Under the pieces are notes generated by a model. It searched no databases and was not told the origin of the DNA. It worked only from the letters and a program-made list of their open reading frames with translations. The translations under genes and the position numbers were made by a program. DNA of 64,000 nt, from NCBI RefSeq assembly GCF_014042345.1, contig NZ_JACEZT010000009.1, positions 1 to 64,000 on the forward strand. The letters run 5' to 3'. This document shows positions 27,065-37,182 of this stretch, one piece after another. Every line of letters starts with the position of its first letter. The first letter of the stretch is position 1. The stretch comes from Rugamonas brunnea (GTDB lineage Bacteria; Pseudomonadota; Gammaproteobacteria; Burkholderiales; Burkholderiaceae_D).

Positions 27065-27985
27065 ATGGATCGCTTGCGGGCGCTGGAAGTGTTTGTCGAA
27101 GTCGTGCGCCGTGAGGGCTTCGCGCGGGCGGCCGACGCGCTCGACACCTCCCCCGCCAATGTCACGCGCTACATAGGCGACCTGGAAGCGCACCTGGGCA
27201 CTCGCCTGCTCAATCGCAGCTCGCGCAAGATGTCGCTCACCTCCAGCGGCGAAGCACTGTTTGAGCGGGCCAAGTCCATCCTTGACGATGTGGCCGAGGC
27301 GGAGGCGATCGTGTCGGCGGCCACGCTGCGCCCGCATGGATTGCTGCGCATCAATGCACCGCTCAGCTTCGGCGTACTGCAGCTGGCGCCGCTGTGGCCC
27401 CGTTTTCATCAGCAATATCCCGATGTCCAGCTGGAAGTGGCGCTGATCGACCGCGTGGTCGACATTGTCGATGAAGGCTATGACCTGGCGATCCGCATCT
27501 CCGGCGCGGGATCGGGCACGCACGTGGCGCGCAAGCTGGCCACCTCGCGCAACATCCTGTGCGCCTCGCCCGCCTACCTGCGCCAGTATGGCGCGCCGGC
27601 CACCCCGGCCGAGCTGCAACAGCACCAATGCATAGGCTACAGCTACGCGGCCATGGCCGATCAATGGCAATTGCTGGATGCGGCCGGCGACCAGCAGACG
27701 GTCAAGGTGCGCTGCATCATGCACACCAATAACGGCGATACGGCCCGCGCGGCCGCGCTTGGCGGCATGGGCATCATCTGCCAGCCCACGTTCCTGGTCG
27801 GTGCCGATGTGCGCGCCGGCCGCTTGCAAGCCGTGCTGCCCGAGTACCGCGTGCCCGATATCGACATCCTGGCTGTCTATCCCAGCCGGCGCCACCTGAG
27901 CGCCAAGGTGCGCGTGCTGATCGACTTCCTGGCACAGCACTTCCAGGGGACGCCACCGTGGGACCGGGCCGTTCCCGACCAATAG
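27065..27985 (+). CDS. LysR family transcriptional regulator
   Basis: 306 aa, normal length. The N-terminal winged helix-turn-helix (MDRLRALEVFVEVVRREGFARAADAL...VTRYIGDLEAHLGTRLLNRSSRK) is followed by a LysR co-inducer domain. It has the features of the large CrgA-like group (RINAPLSFGVLQLAPLWPRF, GYDLAIRI). No divergent partner gene faces it; the gene before and the prkA operon after are on the same strand, so its target cannot be inferred. GGAGG lies at 27057-27061. Confidence 0.9.
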   Translation: MDRLRALEVFVEVVRREGFARAADALDTSPANVTRYIGDLEAHLGTRLLNRSSRKMSLTSSGEALFERAKSILDDVAEAEAIVSAATLRPHGLLRINAPLSFGVLQLAPLWPRFHQQYPDVQLEVALIDRVVDIVDEGYDLAIRISGAGSGTHVARKLATSRNILCASPAYLRQYGAPATPAELQQHQCIGYSYAAMADQWQLLDAAGDQQTVKVRCIMHTNNGDTARAAALGGMGIICQPTFLVGADVRAGRLQAVLPEYRVPDIDILAVYPSRRHLSAKVRVLIDFLAQHFQGTPPWDRAVPDQ

Positions 27986-28156
27986 CTGTACGGCATAAAT
28001 GGGCCGGTTAGGGAACCGTTAGAGTCAACTCCCCGTCAATATATCCCGGCACGCGATTGATCAGTGTCATGCCCCCGCCTTGCCATCGTCCGATACTGCA
28101 ACGTGCCGGGGCAAGCCAACTCCGGCCGTCAGACTGGGTACGGAGGATGGGCGGCA

Positions 28157-30127
28157 ATGGACGACGCGATCAATGATGACAAGCTTCTGGCGGCCCCGCT
28201 CGACGGGCGGGCACGCTACCTGGACAGCCTGCGCGCGCACGCCGCGGCGTACGCGACGGATCATTGGTCCGGCTCGTTCGGACAGTTCATGGCGCAGATC
28301 ATGCCGCATGGCGCCGCGAGCGTGTCGCGCACTGCGCACCAGTACGTCTGGGACATGCTGTGCTGGTGCGGCCTCGATGGCGTGCCGGGGCGGCCGCGCT
28401 GCCGCCTGTGGGCCGATGAACTATATGGCATCGACGAGGCGATAGGGCGGGTGGCCGACTACTTCAAGGCGGCCGCGGCGGGATCGGAGGTGGGACGACG
28501 GCTGTTGCTGCTACTGGGACCACCGTCGGGCGGTAAATCGACGCTCGTTATCCGCCTCAAGCGCGGACTGGAAGCGTACAGCAACACGGACGCGGGCGCC
28601 GTGTACGCGATCGCGGGTTGCCCCGTGCACGAATCGCCATTGCATCTGGTGCCACACGGCTTGCGCGATGGCTTGCGGGAGCAGTACGGCGCCGTCGTGA
28701 CGGGAGAGTTGTGCCCCCACTGCCGCAGCCGCCTTGCGCTTGACCATGACGGGGACTTCCTGCGCATGCCCGTCGAGCGCATCTTCATCTCGGAAGCCGG
28801 CTGCTGCGCGGTGGGCACCTACGCGCCCCACGATCCCAGCACGGCCGACCTGGCCGACCTGGTCGGCTCGGTGGACCTGGCCAAAGTGGCCGTCTATGGC
28901 GACGAGGGCGACCCGCGCGCGTGGTCGTGGTCGGGCGCGCTCTACGCGGCCAGCCGGGGCGTGCTGGAAATGATCGAGATCCTCAAGGTCAAGCGCGAAT
29001 TCCTCTACCTGCTGCTCACGCTGACGCAGGAACACAATGCCAAGGTGGCCCGCTTTCCGCTGATCCATCTGGATGAAGTGATCCTGGCCCATACCAACCT
29101 GGCCGAGTTCCGCACCTTTCTGCAGGAGAGCGAAAACGAGGCGCTGCTGGACCGGATGGTGATTGTGCAAGTGCCATATACGCTCAACTATCGCGACGAG
29201 GCGCGCATTTATCACAAGCTGATCCTGGCGGCGGCGCCGGCGTTCCGCGACGTCCATCTCGATCCGCACGCCCTGCGCGCTGCCGCCGTGTTCGCCATTC
29301 TGACCCGCTTGCAGGGCGGCGACGAGCGCGATCCGGAACTGGTGGCGAAAGTGCGCTGGCATGCCGGCGACGGGCCGGAGGGCGCCGCCGGCACCGAGGG
29401 CGGACAGCCGCGCCAGGTCGAGCGGCTGCCGGACGAGGGCTTGGCCGGCGTCTCGCCGCGCTTCGTCGTCAACGCCTTGTCGAACGCCATCATCCAGTCT
29501 GGTGGGCGGAGCTTGTCCACCATGGAGGTGCTGCTGGCGCTCAAGGACGCGATTGAGCATGACGCCAGGCTGGAGCCGCGCCGCCAACACAAGTGGATCG
29601 ACTTCCTCATCCTGAGCCGCAAGGAGTTCTACAACCGCTGGGTCAGGGAAGACGTCCATAAGGCCCTGTTCGTGTCGTTCGAGCAAGAAGCGGAGGCGCT
29701 GCTGGCCAAGTATCTCGACGAGGTTGAAGCGATGCTCGACAACCGCCAGGTCGGCGACCCCATCACCGGCGAAGCGCGGCGTCCTGATGAACGCTTTTTA
29801 CGTTCGGTGGAGGAAAAGATCCATGTATCCGATGCGGGAAAACAATCGTTCCGGCAGGAAGTGGTACGCAAGGCCATGGGTGCCTACAAGCGCGGTGAAC
29901 GGTTTTGCCTGGCCAGCCACGCCCCGCTGCGCGAGGCGATGCAGCAATTGCTGTTCGAGCAACGCCGCGACGTACTGCGCCTGGTCAGCTCGGCCCGGCG
30001 CCCCGATGACGAGCAGCGCGCCCGCATTGCGGCTGTGGAGGAACGCATGGTGGCAGACTATGGCTACGACAGCCACAGTGCCCGCGCAGCACTCAGCTAC
30101 GTGACCACCGTGCTGGCGCAGGAATGA
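28157..30127 (+). CDS. prkA: PrkA-type serine protein kinase (YeaG-like)
   Basis: 656 aa. Start ATG 28157 behind GGAGG at 28142-28146. The N-terminal AAA-like PrkA domain carries Walker A GPPSGGKST at residues 121-129. A CPHC pair (Cys185, Cys188) follows, then the FPLIHLDEVILAHTN region and a C-terminal PrkA domain (about 430-640). E. coli YeaG and B. subtilis PrkA belong here and are linked to stationary-phase, nitrogen or sporulation stress. A poorly conserved acidic/Gly insert lies near residues 410-430. First of three coupled genes with a DUF444 protein and SpoVR, which are thought to work together; the target is unknown. Confidence 0.9.
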   Translation: MDDAINDDKLLAAPLDGRARYLDSLRAHAAAYATDHWSGSFGQFMAQIMPHGAASVSRTAHQYVWDMLCWCGLDGVPGRPRCRLWADELYGIDEAIGRVADYFKAAAAGSEVGRRLLLLLGPPSGGKSTLVIRLKRGLEAYSNTDAGAVYAIAGCPVHESPLHLVPHGLRDGLREQYGAVVTGELCPHCRSRLALDHDGDFLRMPVERIFISEAGCCAVGTYAPHDPSTADLADLVGSVDLAKVAVYGDEGDPRAWSWSGALYAASRGVLEMIEILKVKREFLYLLLTLTQEHNAKVARFPLIHLDEVILAHTNLAEFRTFLQESENEALLDRMVIVQVPYTLNYRDEARIYHKLILAAAPAFRDVHLDPHALRAAAVFAILTRLQGGDERDPELVAKVRWHAGDGPEGAAGTEGGQPRQVERLPDEGLAGVSPRFVVNALSNAIIQSGGRSLSTMEVLLALKDAIEHDARLEPRRQHKWIDFLILSRKEFYNRWVREDVHKALFVSFEQEAEALLAKYLDEVEAMLDNRQVGDPITGEARRPDERFLRSVEEKIHVSDAGKQSFRQEVVRKAMGAYKRGERFCLASHAPLREAMQQLLFEQRRDVLRLVSSARRPDDEQRARIAAVEERMVADYGYDSHSARAALSYVTTVLAQE

Positions 30128-30140
30128 CAGGAGACTGGCG

Positions 30141-31307
30141 ATGGCACAGGCGGACGCTCGAGGCTGGTATGGCCTTTTTGCCCGCGGCGCGCGCGACTGG
30201 TTGCGACACAATGAGAAGCTGCGCGAAGCCGTCAGCAGCCAGTTGCCCGACCTGGCTGCCGTTGCCGACGCCATCACGTCGGACGCGCCGCGCGCCTGGC
30301 GGGTGTCCACGTCGCAGCTGGAATTGGCGCGCTTGCGGCTGGCGCAAGGTCCGTGGCAAACCGGCGCGGGCCACGGACCGGGCCAGCCTGGCGAGCTGCT
30401 GAGGGAAGCCGGCACGAACGACGGTGTGGCGGCCGACGGCGGCAGCGGCGATGGCGCCATCCATGCACAGCTCGACATCGCCATGGACGACGTCATCGAC
30501 TGGTTATGGGAAGCGTTCCAGCTGCCCGACTTGCAGGCCTGCCATGAGGCCTTGCTCACCCATGCCGCGCTGGAACGGGACGGCTGGAACCAGCGTGGCG
30601 CCCGCTCCCGGCTCGATCGCCGCCGCACGCTCGCGCAAGCCGTCAAACGGCGCGCGGTGCAGCCTGGTGGACCAGCGTTCACCAACGAGGACTTGCGGTT
30701 CCGCCAGCTTGCCAGGCGGCCACGGCTGGCCGACGCGGCCGCCGTGTTCTTCGTCCTGGATGCGTCGGCCAGCATGACGGGCGCGGAACGGCGGCTGGCC
30801 AAGACCTTCTTTTTCCTGGCCTTGCGGGGCTTAAGGCGGCAATACCGGCAGGTCGCGATCCGCTTCATTGCCCATACCACGCACGCGTGGGAGTTCGCTG
30901 AGCGTGATTTCTTCCAGGTCAGTGGCGAAGGTGGCACGGTCGCCTCCACCGCCTTCGAGCTGGCGCTGGCATGCACGGACACCCACTACCGTGGCAACCG
31001 CCCCTACCGCGACAGCGGTCCCAATTGCTACCTGTACTATGCGTCCGATGGCGAGAACTTCAGCGAGGACCGGGTGCGAGCCGGCCAGTTGCTGAGCGTC
31101 TTGTGCACTCGCCTGAATTTCCTGGGGTATGTGGAAACACTACCCGGCCTGCCACGGGCCGCCGCCTCCGAAATGACGCGCTTGTGTGCAGAGCAGGCGC
31201 GCTTGGGGCGGCCGATTGGCTGCGCCCGGCTGGCCAGCCCCGATGATGTCTGGCCGGCGCTGCGCAGCTTCTTCATGGCGCGTCCGCCGGCGGGAGTGGC
31301 GATGTGA
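30141..31307 (+). CDS. DUF444 / YeaH-like von Willebrand A-type protein
   Basis: 388 aa, somewhat shorter than E. coli YeaH. Begins 13 bp after prkA with AGGAG. The C-terminal half is a VWA-like domain with a metal-ion-dependent adhesion motif, D-A-S-A-S at residues 207-211 (FFVLDASASMTG), and YYASDGENF further on. The region at 70-105 is Gly-rich and looks disordered. VWA proteins next to AAA ATPases usually form a pair in which the ATPase remodels a target held by the VWA protein. GTGA overlap with spoVR (31304-31307). Confidence 0.85.
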   Translation: MAQADARGWYGLFARGARDWLRHNEKLREAVSSQLPDLAAVADAITSDAPRAWRVSTSQLELARLRLAQGPWQTGAGHGPGQPGELLREAGTNDGVAADGGSGDGAIHAQLDIAMDDVIDWLWEAFQLPDLQACHEALLTHAALERDGWNQRGARSRLDRRRTLAQAVKRRAVQPGGPAFTNEDLRFRQLARRPRLADAAAVFFVLDASASMTGAERRLAKTFFFLALRGLRRQYRQVAIRFIAHTTHAWEFAERDFFQVSGEGGTVASTAFELALACTDTHYRGNRPYRDSGPNCYLYYASDGENFSEDRVRAGQLLSVLCTRLNFLGYVETLPGLPRAAASEMTRLCAEQARLGRPIGCARLASPDDVWPALRSFFMARPPAGVAM

Positions 31308-32680
31308 GTCCCGCCCTGCCCGCCCGCTGGCGGCGACACCTTGAAAAGCTGGCCCAGGATCTGGGACTGGACTGTCTGCCCGTCGCGTATACCGTCGTCC
31401 CGGCCGACTTCATGCTTGAAATCGCGGCCTACGGCTTGCCGGTCCGGATGCCGCATTGGTCGTTCGGCGTGCGCTACCTGCACCAACTGGTGCACCATCA
31501 CATCGGCCACGCCCATGTGTTCGAGCTGATGTTTCCCGGCGACCCGTGCCAGGCCTACCTGTCCGACAGTAATAGCGCGGCGCAAAATGCCTTGGTGACG
31601 GCCCACGTCCTGGGCCATGCAGATTTCATCAAACGCAACGCCCTATTCCGGCATGTCATGGCCATGACCGGCCCGCAAGTGCTGGAGCGCAGCGCAGGCC
31701 GGGCACGGCGCGTGGAAGCGGCAGTCGCGCGTTTCGGACAGCAGCGTGTCGAGGCCGTGCTCGACGCGGCGCTGGCGTTGGAAGCCCACATCGACGTGCA
31801 CGCGCCGTTGCACCGCGCCGATGATGGACCGGCTACCACTGCGGCCCACGCGCCGCCGGGCGCCGCCCCGTGCTGGGGCCACGCGCCCACGTCGGCCCAC
31901 AGGGCACCAGCGTTGGCCGACCCGCAGCGGCCATCCGTGCTGCCGCCCTATCCCGAAGCCGACCTGCTATGGTTTATCGCGCGCCACGCGCCCGCACTGG
32001 AGGCGTGGGAACGCGATGTTTTCCTGGCTGTACGCGAGGAGGCATACTACTTTTACCCGGTCCACGCTTGCCAGATCATGAACGAAGGCTGGGCGTCGTA
32101 CTGGCATGCGCGCCTGCTGCGCGAGGCGGGCTTCCTGCCGCCGTCCTGCTACCTGCAAGCGATCAAGTCCCACTCGGACGTGGTGCGTCCGCACGTGGAC
32201 GCGGCGGGGCTGGCCTTGTCCATCAATCCTTACCATCTCGGCTTTGCGATGTGGGAGCACATCGTGGCGCGCGACGGCCTGGAGGCGGCCCGCCGCGTTT
32301 GCGCCGAGGAGGACGATAGCGGCTTTATCCGCAATCACCTTGACCGGGCCCTTGCCGATCAGCTGGAATTGTTTGTGCACGAAACCAGCCCGGATGGCGC
32401 GACCCGCATGGTGAGCCGCGAGCTGCATGTGATCCACGAAGCGATCCTGGCGCCTAAATACAACTACGGTGCGCCCAGCGTTAGCATCACCCGCCTGCAC
32501 GACGATGGCAAACTGGAGCTCACGCATGACGCGCAGCGCGATGGGCGCGGCCTGGACGTGCCGCAGGCGTTACAGGTCATGCGCTACCTGGCCAGGGTCT
32601 GGCGCCGGCCCGTGGTCTTGCATACCGTCGATATGCGTGGCATGCCGCGCACCATAGCCGGTGAGGGCGCGCCATCTTGA
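31304..32680 (+). CDS. spoVR: SpoVR family protein
   Basis: 458 aa. GTG start overlaps the DUF444 stop. SpoVR hallmarks: MPHWSFGVRYLHQ, VTAHVLGHADFIKRN, HACQIMNEGWASYWHARLL and NPYHLGFAMWEHI. His- and Glu-rich motifs suggest metal binding. In B. subtilis SpoVR affects spore cortex; in non-sporulating proteobacteria (YcgB) the role is unknown. A variable His/Pro/Ala-rich stretch sits around residues 165-210. Completes the prkA-DUF444-spoVR module, a set found together across many bacteria. Confidence 0.9.
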   Translation: MSPALPARWRRHLEKLAQDLGLDCLPVAYTVVPADFMLEIAAYGLPVRMPHWSFGVRYLHQLVHHHIGHAHVFELMFPGDPCQAYLSDSNSAAQNALVTAHVLGHADFIKRNALFRHVMAMTGPQVLERSAGRARRVEAAVARFGQQRVEAVLDAALALEAHIDVHAPLHRADDGPATTAAHAPPGAAPCWGHAPTSAHRAPALADPQRPSVLPPYPEADLLWFIARHAPALEAWERDVFLAVREEAYYFYPVHACQIMNEGWASYWHARLLREAGFLPPSCYLQAIKSHSDVVRPHVDAAGLALSINPYHLGFAMWEHIVARDGLEAARRVCAEEDDSGFIRNHLDRALADQLELFVHETSPDGATRMVSRELHVIHEAILAPKYNYGAPSVSITRLHDDGKLELTHDAQRDGRGLDVPQALQVMRYLARVWRRPVVLHTVDMRGMPRTIAGEGAPS

Positions 32681-32715
32681 GCCCGACATGGCCAGCAGCG
32701 CCGCGCTGGCGCCGC

Positions 32716-33777
32716 TTACTGGCGCAAGTACCAGCGCAAGGCGAGCCGCAGGCCCCGTCGCAAGTCGTGGGTGGGAACATACCCGAGCAGGCTGGCAGCC
32801 TTCCCGATGTCGGCGTGGGAGTGCCGCACATCGCCGGGACGAAACGGTAGATACTGCGGCGCCAGGCGCGGCAAGTCGGGCCGGCGTTCAGCCAGCAGTT
32901 CGGCGAGCAGACCGTGCAATGCATTCAGGCTGGTTCGGGCGCTGACCGCCACGTTGTACACCTGATTGACGGCATCGGCCCGCTGCGTCAGGGCCGCCAG
33001 CAAGTTGGCCTGTACCACATTACCCACATAACAGAAGTCGCGGCTGGTCTCGCCGTCGCCGTTGATGAACACGGGCCGGCAAGCGAGCATGGCCGCGATC
33101 CATTGGGGGATCACGGCCGCGTAGGCGCCGGCCGGGTCCTGGCGCGGGCCGTAGACGTTGAAATAGCGTAGCCCGATGGCTTCCTGGCCGTAGCAGCGAG
33201 CGCACACGTCCGCATACAGCTCGTTGACGTATTTGCTCACCGCATAGGGCGAGAGCGGATGGCCGATCGCGTGTTCGACCTTGGGCAGGCCGGGATGGTC
33301 ACCATAGGTGGCGCTGGAGGCCGCATAGACCACGCGCCGCACGCGCGCCTCGCGGGCCGCAGTGAGCACCTGGAGAAAACCACCCACGTTGATATCGTTG
33401 CACAGCTGCGGCTGTTCGATTGACCGTTGCACCGACCCGAGCGCTGCCTGGTGCAGCACGAAATCGACATCGGCGCAGGCGTTGCGGCAGGCGGCCGCGT
33501 CGCGGATATCGGCTTGCAGGAAACGGAAGCGTTGCCAGGCGCTGGCGCCCACATGGTCGCGCACCTGCTCCAGGTTGTGGCCATGGCCGGTCAGGAAGTT
33601 GTCCATGCCCGTCACCTGCTGGCCCAGTTCCAGTAACGCTTCCAGCAGGTGCGAGCCGATGAAGCCGGCCACGCCCGTGATCAGCCAATGGTGGCGCTGG
33701 CATTCCAGCCGCTCCCGGGCGAGCTGATAGGCCGATTCGGGCAGGCCGTCTTCGCCGCCGGGGTTCACAGTCTCCAT
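32716..33777 (-). CDS. wbpP: UDP-N-acetylglucosamine C4-epimerase (WbpP/TviC family)
   Basis: 353 aa. Extended SDR: the [10 protein letters not shown] cofactor loop and ADIRD are visible, then [13 protein letters not shown], the catalytic Ser/Tyr/Lys ([28 protein letters not shown]) and [13 protein letters not shown]. These match the WbpP/TviC/CapP branch that interconverts UDP-GlcNAc/GalNAc or their uronic acids for polysaccharide synthesis. Start ATG 33777 overlaps the preceding gene by 13 bp. In intact loci it follows a UDP-sugar dehydrogenase gene; here only the C-terminal stub of that gene remains, so the enzyme may have lost its supplier. Confidence 0.85.
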   Translation of the reverse strand: METVNPGGEDGLPESAYQLARERLECQRHHWLITGVAGFIGSHLLEALLELGQQVTGMDNFLTGHGHNLEQVRDHVGASAWQRFRFLQADIRDAAACRNACADVDFVLHQAALGSVQRSIEQPQLCNDINVGGFLQVLTAAREARVRRVVYAASSATYGDHPGLPKVEHAIGHPLSPYAVSKYVNELYADVCARCYGQEAIGLRYFNVYGPRQDPAGAYAAVIPQWIAAMLACRPVFINGDGETSRDFCYVGNVVQANLLAALTQRADAVNQVYNVAVSARTSLNALHGLLAELLAERRPDLPRLAPQYLPFRPGDVRHSHADIGKAASLLGYVPTHDLRRGLRLALRWYLRQ

Positions 33778-35378
33778 ACGTTCAGGCCGCTGTCGCGCAG
33801 GCTGCGCTGGTCGAAGTGGGCTTTGATATCGATGAAGCACCCCGCCTCGATCACCTTGTCCTGGTAGTGGGCCAGCGGCCGGGCCAGCAATTCGCGGTGG
33901 CCCACGGCGCTGATCAGGGCGTCGGCACGCGGTAATTGTTCCCAGCTTTCCAGTTGCAGGCCATACTCGTGCATGGCCTCCTCCGGGTCCGCCACGGGAT
34001 CGTGCACATGCACGCGCAGGCCATACGACTCCAGTTCGCGGATCAGGTCCACCACCTTGGAGTTGCGCAGGTCGGGGCAATTCTCTTTGAAGGTCAGCCC
34101 CAGCACGTTCTGGACCGCGTCATCGACGGAAGCGCCGTAGCGGTAGCGCACCTGGGCCAGGCCCGTGATGCCGGGCTTGATACTGTGGCGCAGGTTGTAG
34201 TACGCCACCTGGCCGCAAAGCTGGTCCACGAAATAGCCACGCTCGGGCCGGGGTCCCACGAAGCTCATCTCACCCTTGAACACATTGAGCATCTGCGGCA
34301 GCTCGTCGATCCGCAGCTTGCGTATCCAGTGGCCCACGCGCGTCACACGCGGATCGTCGGTGGTGGCCCAGCGCGGCTGGCCGTCGCGCTCGGCATCCAT
34401 GCGCATGCTGCGGAACTTGAGCACATTGAAATTGCGCCCGTCCTTGCCCACCCGTTGCTGCTGGTAGAACACCGGCCCGCCATCCTCGGCCATGATCAGC
34501 AAGGCGGTCAGCAGCATCAGCGGCATGGTGACGAGGCAGATAGCGCCGCTGGCCGACAGGTCAAAGGCGCGCTTGACGGTCGCGCGCAGGAAACTCTGGT
34601 CGAAGCCGCCGCCAAATATCAGGAAACTGGGCTGCAAGGAATCGATGCGGATCTGGCACGCCTCGCGCTCGAAGAACGTAGCCGCGTCCGTGATGCGCAA
34701 GCCGCCCAGCGCACATTCGAGCAACTGGCGCACGGGGAACGCGCCATTGCGGCGGTCGCCGACCGTGACGATGATTTCCGTCGCCCCATGGCGCCGGGCC
34801 AGGGCCAGCAGCGACTGGTCGGCCGGCAGCACCGCCTGGGCCGCCACGCGCGAGACCTCGCCCGCGACCGGCACGCAACCGACCACTTCGAACCGGTGCA
34901 GGCCGGCGCGTCCGGCCGCCAGCGCCAGGCATTCGCTGGCCGTGGCGCCGTCACCGATCAGGATCACCTTTTCGACCAGCATACGGGAGCGCGTCGAAGC
35001 CAGCACGGCCAGCCGGGTCACCAGCACGGCCACCGCGCCGAGCAAAAATACAACAAATGCCGATGGTCCGAACGTGTTGGCTGGCGAGGCGCCGATGGGC
35101 ATGCTCAGCAGGCCGAATCCCAGCGCGAACGAAGGCAGGATGCGCAACAGCGTATGTTTGATATCTTCCCGGGAATTGTTCTGGTACATGCCCAGCGTGC
35201 TCATACTGAACACCAGCACCAGGGCGTAGGCCAGCGCCGACAGATAAGGCGCGTCGTGGTGACGCCAGCCCAGCCACGCGGCCGACGGCGCCGCCGCGAC
35301 GGCCAACAATATCACCAGCTCCATCATCAACAGCATGAAGCCCATTTTCGACACGTAATGGTGGAAAATCCTGATCAC
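33765..35378 (-). CDS. Chimera: EpsB/WcaJ-type sugar-phosphate transferase fused to a UDP-N-acetylhexosamine dehydrogenase fragment
   Basis: 537 aa. GTG start at 35378 ([10 protein letters not shown]..., preceded by GGAGG) is the normal start of EpsB-like undecaprenyl-phosphate sugar transferases. Residues 1-423 are such a protein: several N-terminal membrane helices, a Rossmann-like region, and a bacterial sugar transferase domain with [14 protein letters not shown] and SFVGPRPE. It stops being EpsB-like after GASVDDAVQ (residue 423), where about 45 residues are missing. From N424 it continues in frame as the C-terminal UDPGDH domain of a WbpO/TviB-type dehydrogenase (VLGLTFKEN..., [16 protein letters not shown], ending VWRL). 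The dehydrogenase's NAD-binding half and catalytic Cys are absent. The transferase part may still work; the dehydrogenase part cannot. Confidence 0.85.
   Translation of the reverse strand: MIRIFHHYVSKMGFMLLMMELVILLAVAAAPSAAWLGWRHHDAPYLSALAYALVLVFSMSTLGMYQNNSREDIKHTLLRILPSFALGFGLLSMPIGASPANTFGPSAFVVFLLGAVAVLVTRLAVLASTRSRMLVEKVILIGDGATASECLALAAGRAGLHRFEVVGCVPVAGEVSRVAAQAVLPADQSLLALARRHGATEIIVTVGDRRNGAFPVRQLLECALGGLRITDAATFFEREACQIRIDSLQPSFLIFGGGFDQSFLRATVKRAFDLSASGAICLVTMPLMLLTALLIMAEDGGPVFYQQQRVGKDGRNFNVLKFRSMRMDAERDGQPRWATTDDPRVTRVGHWIRKLRIDELPQMLNVFKGEMSFVGPRPERGYFVDQLCGQVAYYNLRHSIKPGITGLAQVRYRYGASVDDAVQNVLGLTFKENCPDLRNSKVVDLIRELESYGLRVHVHDPVADPEEAMHEYGLQLESWEQLPRADALISAVGHRELLARPLAHYQDKVIEAGCFIDIKAHFDQRSLRDSGLNVWRL
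34107..34112 (-). other. Fusion junction between epsB-like and wbpO/tviB-like sequence
   Basis: The Gln codon (34110-34112) ends the EpsB-type sequence and the Asn codon (34107-34109) starts the dehydrogenase-type sequence. Judged by usual family lengths, at least about 1 kb (end of epsB, the gap, and roughly 310 codons of the dehydrogenase) is missing. The reading frame is kept. No long repeat marks the junction. Confidence 0.7.
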
Positions 35379-35503
35379 GACGACCTCCTGCCCTCCCAGC
35401 AAGCGGGGGAGCTTTCATCATGGCGCACTGTGCGGCGGCCATGTTGAGGCGCCACAAGGCCGGGCTAGCGCGGCGGCGAATTTCCTCGCCTCAGGCCGGC
35501 TGG

Positions 35504-35533
35504 CTGACGTCCGGGGGCCAAATGGTCTATAGT
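35504..35533 (+). promoter_or_regulatory. Putative nadB promoter
   Basis: CTGACG (35504-35509), 18-bp spacer, TATAGT (35528-35533), matching 4/6 and 5/6 of consensus. Predicted start about 24 bp before the nadB ATG. Confidence 0.45.
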
Positions 35534-35562
35534 AGAGGTCTTCACCGGAAACAGACTTCACC

Positions 35563-37179
35563 ATGAAATTTGATGTTGCTATTGTCGGCAGCGGATTGGC
35601 CGGCTTGTCGGTCGCCCTGCACCTGGCCGAAACGCGCACGGTCGCGATCATTTCCAAACGCGCGCTGCAGGACGGCGCCAGTAACTGGGCCCAGGGCGGC
35701 ATCGCCGCCGTGCTCGATTCGGGCGACAGCCACGCAGAACATATCAACGATACCCTGGTCGCCGGCGGCGGCCTGTGCGACGAAGGCGCCACCCGCTTCA
35801 TCGTCGAGCATGGCCGGGAAGCGATCGAATGGCTGATCGAGCAAGGCGTGCCGTTCACGCGCGACGAATCGGCTGAACTGGGCTTTCACCTGACCCGCGA
35901 AGGCGGCCACAGCCAGCGCCGCATCATCCACGCGGCCGACGCCACCGGCCACGCCGTGCAGGTGACGCTGGAAGAGAAAGTGCGCGCCCATCCGAACATC
36001 ACCCTGTTCGAGCACCATTGCGCGATCGACCTGATCACCTCCGACAAGTTGCATCCGGCCAAGAAAGGCAATGCCCAGCCCAAGTGCCACGGCCTGTACG
36101 TCCAGGACGAACAGACCGGCCAGGTCCACACCTTCGCGGCCGAGCACACGGTGCTGGCCACGGGCGGCGCCGGCAAGGTCTACCTGTACACCACCAATCC
36201 GGACACGGCCAGCGGCGACGGCATCGCCATGGCGTGGCGCGCCGGTTGCCGCGTGTCGAACATGGAATTCATCCAGTTCCACCCGACCTGTTTGTACCAC
36301 CCTTACGCCAAGTCCTTCCTGATCACGGAAGCGATCCGCGGCGAAGGCGGCCTGCTGAAACTGCCGCCCGAGGCCGGCGCGGCGGCTGGCAGCCGCTTCA
36401 TGCTGGCCCACGACGAGCGCGCCGAACTGGCGCCGCGCGACGTGGTGGCGCGCGCCATCGACTTCGAAATCAAGAAGCGCGGCCTCGATTATGTGCACCT
36501 CGATATCAGCCACAAGCCCGCTGAATTCCTGATCGAGCACTTCCCCACCATTTACGCGCGCTGCCTGGAACTGGGCATCGACATCACCAAGCAGCCGATT
36601 CCCATCGTGCCAGCCGCCCACTACACCTGCGGCGGCGTGGTGACCGATCTGTCCGGCCGCACCGACCTGCCCGGCCTGTACGCGGTGGGCGAGACGGCCT
36701 GCACCGGCCTGCACGGCGCCAACCGCCTGGCCAGCAATTCGCTGCTCGAATGCCTGGTGATCGGCCGCGCCTGCGCGACCGACATCGCCGCCAAGGAAAA
36801 GGACGAGATTCCTTACCTGCCGGACTGGGATGAAAGCCGGGTCACCGACGCCGACGAGGAAGTGGTGATCGCCCACAACTGGGACGAGCTGCGCCGCTTC
36901 ATGTGGAACTACGTGGGCATTGTGCGCACCACCAAGCGCCTGGAACGGGCCCAGCACCGCATCGCGCTGCTGAAGGAAGAAATCGACGAGTACTACCGCA
37001 ACTTCCGCATCACGCACGACTTGCTGGAGCTGCGTAACCTGGTCGATGTGGCCTCGCTGATCGTCAACAGCGCGCTGCAGCGGCACGAGAGCCGCGGCCT
37101 GCACTTCAGCCGCGACTATCCCGAGACGCTGCCGAAGGCGCTGCCCAGCGTCCTCACGCCATCGCGCCGCCAGGGCTGA
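35563..37179 (+). CDS. nadB: L-aspartate oxidase
   Basis: 538 aa. Oxidises L-aspartate to iminoaspartate, the first step of de novo NAD synthesis; FAD-dependent, cytosolic. N-terminal FAD motif [36 protein letters not shown]-like [12 protein letters not shown] and [11 protein letters not shown] are all typical. The C-terminal helical domain starts near residue 420. The product is passed to NadA, encoded with nadC on the other strand at 39-41 kb. The nad genes are therefore split by four unrelated genes. It converges with the next gene with only 3 bp between stops. Confidence 0.95.
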   Translation: MKFDVAIVGSGLAGLSVALHLAETRTVAIISKRALQDGASNWAQGGIAAVLDSGDSHAEHINDTLVAGGGLCDEGATRFIVEHGREAIEWLIEQGVPFTRDESAELGFHLTREGGHSQRRIIHAADATGHAVQVTLEEKVRAHPNITLFEHHCAIDLITSDKLHPAKKGNAQPKCHGLYVQDEQTGQVHTFAAEHTVLATGGAGKVYLYTTNPDTASGDGIAMAWRAGCRVSNMEFIQFHPTCLYHPYAKSFLITEAIRGEGGLLKLPPEAGAAAGSRFMLAHDERAELAPRDVVARAIDFEIKKRGLDYVHLDISHKPAEFLIEHFPTIYARCLELGIDITKQPIPIVPAAHYTCGGVVTDLSGRTDLPGLYAVGETACTGLHGANRLASNSLLECLVIGRACATDIAAKEKDEIPYLPDWDESRVTDADEEVVIAHNWDELRRFMWNYVGIVRTTKRLERAQHRIALLKEEIDEYYRNFRITHDLLELRNLVDVASLIVNSALQRHESRGLHFSRDYPETLPKALPSVLTPSRRQG

Positions 37180-37182
37180 CGC

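Noticed and set aside
28057-28070. FNR-like site TTGAT-CAGT-GTCAT upstream of prkA
   Set aside because: Only 8 of 10 consensus positions match, the second half is poor and no -10 element lies at a fitting distance.
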